From Gracilariopsis chorda (Eukaryota > Rhodophyta > Florideophyceae > Gracilariales > Gracilariaceae): DNA of 64,000 nucleotides. This document shows positions 11,206-20,911 of this stretch, piece after piece. The notes under the pieces are model-generated. The model did no database searches. It worked only from the letters and a program-made list of their open reading frames with translations, and was not told the origin of the DNA. A program made the translations under genes and the position numbers. Location: assembly GCA_003194525.1 (NCBI GenBank), contig NBIV01000055.1:186001-250000 (forward strand), written 5' to 3'. Numbering within the stretch: the first letter of the stretch is position 1; the number at the start of each line of letters is the position of its first letter.

Positions 11206-12590
11206 GCAGTTGAAAGCACTTCCCACAAATAATTCAGCGATAATCATTGTACTAACAGTCTCTTCTATACTTGGGACAATCTGCAACCCTATGGCCAACC
11301 CTCATGAAAAGGATTTCGGAAAGATTTTGAAAGAAAACGGATTGAGCCACTCAAACAGTGCTCGGACACCATTACCTTCTAAATGCGACCTCACAGGCCG
11401 ACGAAAAGAAGAACTAAGTCTTGCGCCTGGCATTCACAATCGCTATCGGAAGATAGTGGACAACTTAATGTATTTGGAAGTGTCTTCCAGGCCAGACATA
11501 ATGTGTGCAGCATCTATGCTAGCAAGGCAAGTCCACAACCCATGCATGAGGCACGTGGGACTTGGAAAGAGAGTACTTAGGTACTTGAAGGGTACAAAGG
11601 GTCTTTTCTTGTTCTTTCCCACGCATACTACAGCGCCAATGGAGGCATATTGTGATGCCCATTGGGGTGGATGTCGTGAGACAAGGAAGTCTACGACTGG
11701 ATTGTTGATCAAGTTGAATGAAGCACTGATCATGTGGACGACCAAGAAACAAACGCTTGTTCCGTTGCCGTCTGGATAAGCAGAGTATATTGCACTTTAG
11801 TATTGCGGTAAAACGCTCACGTGGTTGCGGGGATTATTTTGGGAATTTGGCAACGAAACAGTTCTAACCGATGAACCGAGGATGTACTCAATACCTGTTG
11901 TCACAGACAGTTCAAATGCGTTGTCAATTGTGAGACACCCCAAGGTCTCGGAAAGAAACAAGCACATTTCCTTTAAATTTCATCATGTCAAAGAACTCAT
12001 AGAGGCCAATGTTGTGGATGTCAAATCGATTAGGACTGAAGTGCAAGCTGCTGATATGCTTACCAAGCCTGTATCCTACGACGTCCTCAAGCGACTATCG
12101 TTGCTTTGTGACTTGATGTCTTAAACTAAGTATTATTACTACCGACTTCGATTTCTTTGTAATTTGACTGACGGTTTTTCTTTTCTATCTCTCTACCATT
12201 GCATATATTATATATCGGATTTTTCTTTTTCTGCAGGCGGCTACATTGTATTCATTTCTTGCAGGTTGGCTTAACACAAATGACAAGAGGGCTAAACCTT
12301 TTCCTTAAGATACAGATATTTCCTGAGAGGTTATACTGTATTGAGGTTTTTAACGGTAGCCACTACGTCACTTGGATAGAGTAGAACGCAGAACGATTCT
12401 AACTAAGTCGTTTGCGAGGTACGGTGTGAATAGACTGACTGTGGCCGCTCATTGGAACGAGCCACAGGGTCCACACACTAGTCTTATGGAGCTAGTATAT
12501 ATAGACTGAACGTTTTCACTCCCCTAAGGAGAATAAACAAGGCAGAGCGACAACCGCTACAGAGGCGCGCCCTTTTATTAATATCAGTCC
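11206..12590 (+). mobile_element. Ty1/copia retrotransposon fossil, 3' part
   Basis: The plus strand carries the C-terminal end of a copia-type polyprotein: the last part of the reverse transcriptase region and the RNase H (YCDAHWGGCRETRKSTTG near 11,650; then SSNALSIVRHPKVSERNKH and a KFHHVKELI tail near 11,920-12,000). The coding part stops at 12,124. It is followed by a non-coding tail to about 12,590 with an AATAAA signal near 12,532, which may be a 3' LTR; no partner LTR is visible. Gag, protease and integrase are missing. The element is broken, with a few breaks in the piece that remains, and looks old. Confidence 0.75.
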
Positions 12591-13050
12591 CCCGCCGAGA
12601 TTACCGGGGGACCAATCAAACTGGTTGGCAAACACTGCGTGCCATGCACGCCAGTAAAAAGCCCACACGTGGGAGCCGTGCAGTAAGAAGATTCAAGCTG
12701 CGCTAATATCGCTTGTCATGCAGGGACTGTAATGGCACGTGCATGCAGTACGGGAGGCCAGCACCTCTCCCCATGTGAGGTAGACGCGTTTCGATTGGCC
12801 AGCCGAAAAATCGTTAAGAAAAGTGAGGTTTTGGAGGGCTTTCCTACAATGCCAACTGAGGAAACTGGTTGCTGAGTGGTTGTGTTCCTCGCACATGCGC
12901 CTTAAATTTGATTCACTTGACCCCAGGACTGCGTAGCGTGTAGGACACTACAGGTATTATCAACACTATTAATAGGCGGCTGCGCAGGGTGGAGGGCGAC
13001 TACGACGGTCGTGCAGCGGGTAAGAAGTCCTGACTTCCTACCCGCTCAAG
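12591..13050. other. Spacer with a small inverted repeat
   Basis: No gene is seen. At 13,016-13,045 an imperfect inverted repeat (GCGGGTAAGAAGTC against GACTTCCTACCCGC) forms a hairpin with a 2-base loop. Its right arm is repeated directly at 13,056-13,069. It lies just past the 3' end of the NB-ARC/WD40 pseudogene and could be a terminator-like fold or an old insertion scar. Confidence 0.35.
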
Positions 13051-13054
13051 GTCC

Positions 13055-16000
13055 TGACTTCCTACCCGCGTTTTCGGGCATGGGGTACCATCATTCGCGT
13101 ATCAACATATAAGAGACTGCGCATCTCAGATCGAGCGAGTACGAGGCGGCGCACGGTTTGGACCCATGCGCTGTGGCTGGAAGTGATGGTGCCCTCGGCG
13201 TGCGTCACATCCCACAGTCGCCCGTAAGCTGTGTAATCGATGGGCAAAACGCGCGAACGGTTCGCATCCGTTTGCCCGTAAATGACCGATTTATTGTGAA
13301 CATCGGATCGCCGACGGGCTGTGCAGTGTCGACGTCCCACACACAAACCGTACGGTCGTCTGATCCAGACACAACTCATGTGCCATCGGCCCTCCATGTT
13401 ACGCACATCAGGCGATCTGTATGACCGTTAAGCGGTGGTGCTGCGAAGCGTGTTGTCTCCTCCGCCGGACGCCAGTTGAGTGCCGTTGCTGCTCACTACG
13501 GGACCAAGTACAATACCGGTTTTGACGCTGAGACGCGCAAGAATGTGGAAGCTGTGCGTGTCGAACGTAATCAGCTGCCCGTCTTGTACGCCGACGACTC
13601 CTCGCATATCGGGATTTCTCACCGCAACACAATAAGCCAACCCATGTGTCAACGGCGCCGTTTCACACTGGCACAGTTCTGTCAGATGACCCCTACACAA
13701 TTCGACTGCCGTCTCCGCTCAGGGCCACCGTTCGCACAGCACCGATGTGACTGCGCAGAGGCTACCCAATCACTTGCCCGTTCTCAACGTCCATCAACCG
13801 AAAACACCCGTCCCTTGATTCGAAAAAAGCTCGTGGGCCATGGCCAGGGTATGCAAAACTCTATTGCTTTAGTGAAGTGTTCATCATCGCACCATCTCTC
13901 CACATCTGTCTGCACGTCCCACACCCGCAATGTCGTGTCTCATGATGCCGGAACAATCTCTTTGCAGTCTGTGCTCAATGCCACCTGCGTTACACGACGT
14001 GTGTGTCCTCTGAGCGGGACGCCCACCATCTCGCCTATGTCAACGTCCCACGACCGAACGGTGACGTCATCTGACGCAGACATAACCACTCTTCCGTCGA
14101 TGCTTAGTGCAACACACCATACCCAGGTCGAGTGCCCATATTCCGCACCGAACTCTCACTGTTGTTAACGTCCCACGCATGAACATCACCATGGTTCTGA
14201 ACGCGCACCACTCGTCTCGCGTCACTGCTCACAACAACACATTCAACATGCCGCCTTTCCGTGAGTGCGCCAAGTGCATTTCCGACAGCACCGTTTCCAC
14301 AGCTCCGCACATGAACGTCGCCTTCAGATGAACTGCAAACAATCTTCGGTCCGACTTCGCTCACTACTGCGCTCACTTCTCACACGGCTACGCCCATCTT
14401 CTCTTGTCGTCTGCTCGCTGTTGCACATTCCGGGAAACGTATACCTGAGCGAATCGAACATACCTCGCACTTTTCTTTCCTCTGCAGTGCGAGCACTTCC
14501 ATCTACTCGCATGCTCACGAGTTGCTCGAGCTTGTATCCGGAATCAATGTCCCACATCAGTGCGCTCCCGTCCTCGCACCCGGTCATCACCTTCGTCATG
14601 TCCTTCAAAATGCAGCTCAATCCACTTTGGCTTCTGATTCACAGCTTCATCTTCACCGACACTTCGTGCCACAGCAGCTTCCGTCGCGCCTTCAGACTGC
14701 ATGTTTGCAACGAGTTCATACTGCATCTGGTTCCCGTACCTTCTGTCATACTCAGTCACGATAACGTCCTTCGTATCTCTATAAGTGTGGAAGAAATGAT
14801 CCAAATCATTTCCTTGCGATATGCAGAACACATCGCCAGTCGTCGTAACTGAGTCCAATAACGCGCCTAGGGCACCAAGTAACAATCCGACGTGAGGTTT
14901 CACACAGGGTCAAGATGCATGTTGTTCGATCTCTTCTACAAATGCGCTTGTCCTCTGGCACTGTTTTGCGCACCAGACAACACGACCGTGCAGCTGAAAC
15001 CAAGCTTCAGACCCGTTTCGCGACACGGCACCACAACTCATTCAAGACGAGCTACCTATCATGTCGAGGTACTTCAACGCTGCTCCTTGCTACTTGTCTC
15101 TCTGGTCCACCTTCGCGATTCACACGTCGTCTTTCACATCACTGATGCCATTCTTCTGCAGCCGCATGAGTACCCACTGTGCTCTTTCCAACAACCATAA
15201 TACTTCCTCTGCTTCTCTTGCTCCGTGCAAGATTCGGCACACGTTCTCAATAATGTACCCGTCGTCTTCCACATTCCACCACGCTCTGAACAACTGCTTC
15301 TTCCCAACCTGTGCTGTCTACAAATATGTGCGTCGACCATTTTCCGCATATAGTTGTCCGCTAGAGACATGCCTTTTTGTCGTATCTGTTGGGTACCTTA
15401 CGCATTGCAATGTCCATCACCAAGTCATGCAACTGCACATGAAATACATTCCCGCCCTTTACTGTCATCCGAACAAGCGATGCCTCGTGCATTCTTTCGG
15501 CAACACGCCGTGCCCATTGGAAACTATCCAAGTCTCACAGCTTCTGAAGCATATCTCGGCAAGCCTTCTGTTGCTTTTTGAGCACGCACAATGCTCAAAA
15601 CAACTCTCCAAAGTTCTTCATTCTAATCTCTGTATCCGAGCTCTCCGAATATAACACACCCAGAGAACTATCGACAATCAGCTTCACCGAACCATACTGC
15701 TCTGCGCTGCCTCTGGCGGTGCTCTGTTCTTGCGATTGCAAACTATGAGAGTAGTCAGTCAACACATCCTGTTTGTCGGCTTCTCGCTTCTGTTAATGCG
15801 CCCACAACGTCGAACCTGTAATTCCAAGAGCAAGAGGAAGTCCTCCGCATATACCCATGATTCCTATCAAAGCTTCTCGGTTTGCTGCACTGAAATCAAC
15901 ATTCACTCTCGAATCCAGCATGCGTCATCAGCATATGCCGTGCCAAATCCCCACGTGTCTCTTTCTATTGAAAGCGAACTACTCTGCGAGCTCGTCTCAA

Positions 16001-17043
16001 CCTTTAAACTCTGGTTGCGTATCCTAGCAGGCTTTCATGCTGCAACATGGTACCCGGAACTGTGAAAACGTTCGAGGTTATTTCATCCACCCACCATATG
16101 TCGTAACCAGAAGCAAACGCTTGCGTCGACGAAACCATGGCGCAGCTTTATCAGATGCTTCTATTAAGTTTCGGGGCCCCTTATCGTTGCAGCGAGCTGC
16201 ACATCACCTGTTCTGTCCACAAGCCGCAAGATTCCTTTGATGATGTCGGCAATACCAGCATTATTTCCGAGCTCAATGTATAGGAGCCCTCCAGGAAATC
16301 CCTTCTCATTTCCGGGACCTTCGCCAGTCCCCTCAGAGCGCATGCTTTCCCAACACCTCCCAAGCCAGAAGCCACAACACCGACAACCGTACAGCCGCCC
16401 CCCTTCCAAAGTGGCAGCTTTCAGTTTCCTTTCACATGTATCTTCGCTTTCGTAGTCCAGTGTCAGTCGAGGTGGATTCGAGGGAACATGGTATTCCATG
16501 TTAACGATTCTGAGATCGCGCTTTCGGTGTTTCTGCTGGCTTTCGGTGCCGGTATCACTATGTGTTCCGTAAAATTGAACAACTCTGTTACGTCACTCTG
16601 ACATCTACCAAGCATTTCTCGTTCTCTTGACGCTATCTTCAGACGTGGCCCTTTTTGTAATGTAGTTTCAAGGAAGGAGACATGGCCAGAAAAGTTACTG
16701 GTTTATCTAGAGAGAGGGGTTCTTTGAACTTCAACCCCTACCGTAGTCCTGGAGTTAGGGACAGAAGCTCATATAAACACACGCACACACACAAGGAAGG
16801 AGCTCCTTGTTGCTAGTCTCTACCTTGTCTCTGCTACGCACCGCACAGAGGCACACTCTCAAGTTGAGTATCGTCTAGTATTTTCAGTAGTTCCACGGCC
16901 TCTTGGCACCGGTTCAGCAGCTAGTGTAGCGCCTGTACATTGTCTGAAACAAAATCTGTCCTTTCAAACCATAGGTTTACGACCTGTTCGAATTTGTTAA
17001 TGACAAGTACACCTCCGAATACCGCTCCGGCAATTGCAGCCAT
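13055..17043 (-). pseudogene. Decayed STAND/NLR-type gene: helical bundle, NB-ARC, WD40 repeats
   Basis: Read on the minus strand from an ATG at 17,043. The N-terminus opens with a Gly/Ala-rich hydrophobic helix (MAAIAGAVFGGVLVINKFEQ) and then amphipathic helices (VSDNVQAL, LLNRCQEAVELLKILDD). This recalls the four-helix cell-death domains of RPW8, HeLo and MLKL types. Near 16,390 the NB-ARC P-loop reads ASGLGGVGKA, with Ala where Thr/Ser is usual, followed by FPGGLLYIELGNN. Near 15,440 is LHDLVMDIA, the winged-helix signature of NB-ARC proteins. From about 14,900 to 13,060 come WD40 repeats, at least five clear ones (SASDDVTVRSWDVD near 14,070; TTLRVWDVQTD near 13,930; SGSDDRTVCVWDVDT near 13,350). 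Stops and frame changes recur along the whole length, for example inside repeats near 13,950 and 13,380, so it is a pseudogene of about 1,300 codons. APAF-1 and bacterial STAND proteins share the NB-ARC/WD40 order. Confidence 0.75.
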
Positions 17044-17581
17044 GTTTCCAAGGCGGGATGTCAGGTACAGGTTGACTTTTTACGAAGTAATAGACTTCGG
17101 CCTCACTACTGTCTCAACACGACGAACCTATTTGGGATATGGATGAAAAACTTCGGGCAAACGCTGTGGGTCTCAGTCACGGAAACTTGGTGTTACTGCA
17201 AAGCAGCAGTGCGACGGTAGATAGTCTGGAGTTCATCTTTGCACAGACCTTGAAGGCGATAGCGCAAGGGACTTCCGAGGCCCGTTCTACATAAACTCAA
17301 TTAGTCCACGGAGCTTTGGGGAGGACTCCCAAATTTGGTTGGACAGAATCTATTGGCAAGTTGGAAATCTGAAGAATAAAAGCACGTGACGTGCATTGCT
17401 CACAGGACACAACAATGGCAGCCAGCAGCGCTGACTGGCACTGCACTTGTCTTTGCCGTCCCATGCATATCTCTCACTGCGCATTCAGCAGAGCGCATCT
17501 CCGTCCAGCGCTTGTCTCGTCCCCCAGTGACATGCCTTTCTGCAGTCGTGCCTTCTCAAACCGGCGCCACCGCGCCAACCA
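17044..17581. other. Spacer between the NLR-type pseudogene and the carrier gene
   Basis: About 540 bp between two divergent genes. No conserved element was recognised. It should contain the promoter of the sucrose-transporter-family gene. Confidence 0.3.
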
Positions 17582-19433
17582 ATGACGCCCGAACACACCA
17601 GCCTCGCGCCTGAGGTCAGCCCGACCTCCCCATCTTCACCACCACTCTCGCCGCCTCCACTCTCCCCAACACCCCAACCCAGCCCCGAGACAGAACAACC
17701 TCCACAGCAAACCCGCAAACCCCTCACTCAACATGATCAAACAATTGAACCCGCCGCCCGTCAGGCTGTATCTAGGTCTCGAATGTACATGATGGTGCTC
17801 GCCGACTTCGGTCTCGCCTTTGTCTGGCTTTGCAAATACGCTGTCGCCACGTAAGTTTCCAGGTGAACATTTCTTTTCGGAGCGTGCATTGCCACTGCGT
17901 CATTCACCACCATACTAACTTTCAGCAATGTCATACAGCCCCTACTTTCAGCATTCTTTAAAAGCAGGACCATTTCTTTCCCATCTTGTGTGGATAATGG
18001 GTCCGCTATCTGGTTTAATAGTCGCCCCCGTCGTCGGAGTTTTGTCAGATCGTTGCACTTCGTCTTTTGGTCGGAGAAGACCATTCATTCTCATGGGAAC
18101 CATCTTTTGCATAATCGGCATGAACGTCTTTGCGAATGCCGCCACTCTTTCCTTCGGCATTCTTCCCATAGCACGAATTGTAGCCGTGCTCGCGTTTGGC
18201 GTATTGGACTTTGCTACAAATGCTATCATGTTTCCCAGTCGTGCCTTATTTGGCGACTTGTTACCTCCTGAACAACAGCACCCGGTTCAGTCCGCTGCAG
18301 CTGTTGTTGCTTCCATGGCTGAGATATGTGGCGGTGTGTATATATATTCTTGGAAAGACCCTGTTACCAACGTCAGCAGAATATTTGCTGTGGCTAGTAT
18401 ACTTCTAGCTGCGTCGTGTACTGTTTCACTCATAACATGTAGAGAAACACCCTTCGTACCAGATGACACAAGCGAGCACAGTACTGAGCAGACTTTGATG
18501 GAAGAGGGTCGTGTTCAATCTACTGCACACAGTTCAGAGTCACCTACTGCTCACACTGCGCAAACTCTCGATGAAAATCCTGACGACAATGCGCCTGAGA
18601 GTTCCAACGAAAAGAGCGAAGGGCGTTCTAACGAACAAGACGTCGACGACAGTGAAATCGAGAATGACGATTTCGATCACGCTGATGAAAACACTTTGGC
18701 ATTGCCTGTTTCGCAACCTGACCAAACTGACTCCAGCAATGAGAATCCCTACCAACCGGATCCGCCCGAGGCGCCTGCGAAAGAACCCCTAGCGAGGAGT
18801 ACGCTCCGAGAAACAATAAGAAAAACCATTGCTCAGTTTCCACGGCCATTGATCAAGGTTGGTATCGTTTACGCCTTTGCGTGGTTTATGTGGTTCTCTT
18901 CGTTGCCATATTACAGTCAATGGCTAGGTGTCGACGTATTGCAGGGCGATCCGCACGCCGAACCATCAACCCCCGCGGCCATTCGTTATCAACACGGAGT
19001 GTCCGTTTTCTCAGTTGCCAACGTCGCAAAGGCACTGCTAGCGATGTTGTTCAGCTTCTACTATCCACGCATTATCGAATTCGTTGGTGCCGTAGGCGAG
19101 CGAATGGTATTCGGCTTATCATTTCTCGTTTTTTCATCCGTTCTTTTCTCATGTGCTTATACGAAAGACGTCTTCATCGCGGCCGCCGTTATCGCAATTG
19201 GTAGTGTTCCTTTCATTGTCACTCAAACAATTCCGATTGCTATCGTTGTACAAAGGTACCCTGAAAACCTGGCTAGTAATCTGGGTGTCATGAACTTGTT
19301 TTGCGTCGTGCCGCAGCTTATTGATACCTTGTACACCGGCAAAGTTGCCGAAATAGGTGGTGAATCTACGGTACTACGCGTTGCTTCTGGGTGGGGGTTT
19401 GCTGCCGCATTTACCGCTTTCTGTTTCTTGTAG
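17582..19433 (+). CDS. SUT: Sucrose-transporter-family carrier (GPH/SLC45 branch of MFS), two exons, 587 aa
   Basis: Exons are 17,582-17,850 and 17,939-19,433; the 88-bp intron starts GTAAGT and ends CATACAG. Another AG at 17,925 would give the wrong frame; the one at 17,938 joins ...AVAT to PYFQHSL, restoring the TPY block of plant SUTs. The protein has a Pro/Ser-rich cytoplasmic N-tail (residues 1-65), transmembrane helix 1 (VLADFGLAFVWLCKYAV), and the family signature loop SDRCTSSFGRRRPFI (about 127-141; the RRRP core is the MFS motif between helices 2 and 3 to 4). A long acidic loop at about 258-390 separates the two six-helix halves. Family members are proton symporters for sucrose or related glucosides at plasma or vacuole membranes. 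Which sugar this one carries is unknown; red algae mainly make floridoside. Length is above the usual 500 aa because of the loop and N-tail. Confidence 0.85.
17851..17938 (+). other. Spliceosomal intron of the carrier gene
   Basis: 88 bp, GT-AG. Two candidate 3' splice sites lie 13 nt apart (after 17,925 and after 17,938). Only the downstream one keeps the conserved transporter frame. Use of the upstream site would shift the frame. Confidence 0.75.
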
Positions 19434-20911
19434 AAGCAGTAAACGCCCCGCAACTTTTGTATCTTGTTACAACATACGATTGAAAGCGCCTTCTGTGTAG
19501 GACACGAGCGATAGCAAATCGAACCCTCATGAGCAGAGGGGTATCTATAGCTTAAGCATCATGGAGGCGAGGGAGGACGTGGCTGTGTGTCGCCCAAACA
19601 GGGTTATTCTGTTTCTCGAAACTCGTTATTCAAGATGCTGGTGCGTACGTTCCAGATAAGCCGTAATTACAGCAAGAACATGGGAGTATGTACTTGGAGT
19701 CGAGTATTTGCGTATGATAATAGAGCCACCTTTGCTAAAAGGCTCACAAGCTCGTTTGCTTTTCGGACATTATGGAATGGAACCTCTTGAAGTATCAAGA
19801 AACCACACAATGCCCATGGTCTTTTGACTGGGTACCTACGATTCAGCATGGCGAATGATCCAGGAAGTATAGGATGAATCAGAACAAAGAGATGATGTAC
19901 TTTCTTGAATGGTCATCATGACATTCAAGCTCGACCGGCGGCGGCGGTAGGGCATATTTGCTATGACCCCCGTCACGTGGCTTATTGCCCAATGCCCGCA
20001 GAAAGAGGTTGGATGACATAATATTGTCAACAGTATACCCATTGTTAACATAACCGTTACTTGATCTCGACCCGTCTGTTTAGATCTATTTGGAGTTTTT
20101 GCAGATTCTTGACTATTGTCTGCTACAGAGTAGAAAACTCTTCGGCTGCCAGCATTAGTGTCCAATTCTTCAAAGAAGAAGAGAAGCGTGAGAGGGTAAA
20201 GCGTGATATGAACAAGGCTCCCGTTCCTGTGAGAAGGTGTTCATGAAGCCATTGGTTATCAGGCTGCCAACCTAATTAAACCAGAAACTCTTCGCTTGAG
20301 AACCAGTTTTGCTTTCGCGCAATGGCTCATGTTCGCAGTGTGAACTTCACACCTAGCAAAGTGTTCGATGCAGGGAAAATCCCATTGTGCGCTTCAACAT
20401 CTAGAATAGAACGAATCGGGCATAGTGAAGCCTTGGAGGAGCTCTTAAGGGTTGTGAACGGACACTTTTCATCCCCTTTAAGACCCTGCCTGTAGGCATT
20501 CTTCCAAAGGCGAAGCTTGACCGTGGTGATCTTCAACATGATAGTGTCCATAGCACCATTCTTGGAAAACGTCGCTGCATGATGGAGCGACGTTTTTCAA
20601 GGCATGCTTGGTGCTGTTGCGCATGGTTGCCATTTTAGATGACAGGATGACATGCAAAGTTCGCACCGTCCCAAACAGTGCAGCACAGGTCAGAACACGG
20701 CTGTCTCACGAACCCCCCCCTCCATTGAATAGCAGTTCAAGCCATCCACCTCTTCGCTGTTGATTAAGCTTTCATAGCTTCTCCTTCGCCAACGTTTAGA
20801 GCCCACACCATACTGGAACTGGCCACAAAGCCGTCAATGTCAGCACCAAAGGTCAAAGTGTTCTCCCCTGTCAACATAGCGCCCTAAGCTACACCCCTTA
20901 TTCCGAACAAC
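19434..20911. other. Intergenic, nothing recognised
   Basis: About 1.5 kb between the carrier and the glycosyltransferase. Only short frames without conserved features are seen. No transposon ends were found. Confidence 0.35.

Noticed and set aside
16780-16800. CA-rich run as a functional element
   Set aside because: A short simple repeat inside the decayed N-terminal part of the NLR-type pseudogene; no further significance is visible.
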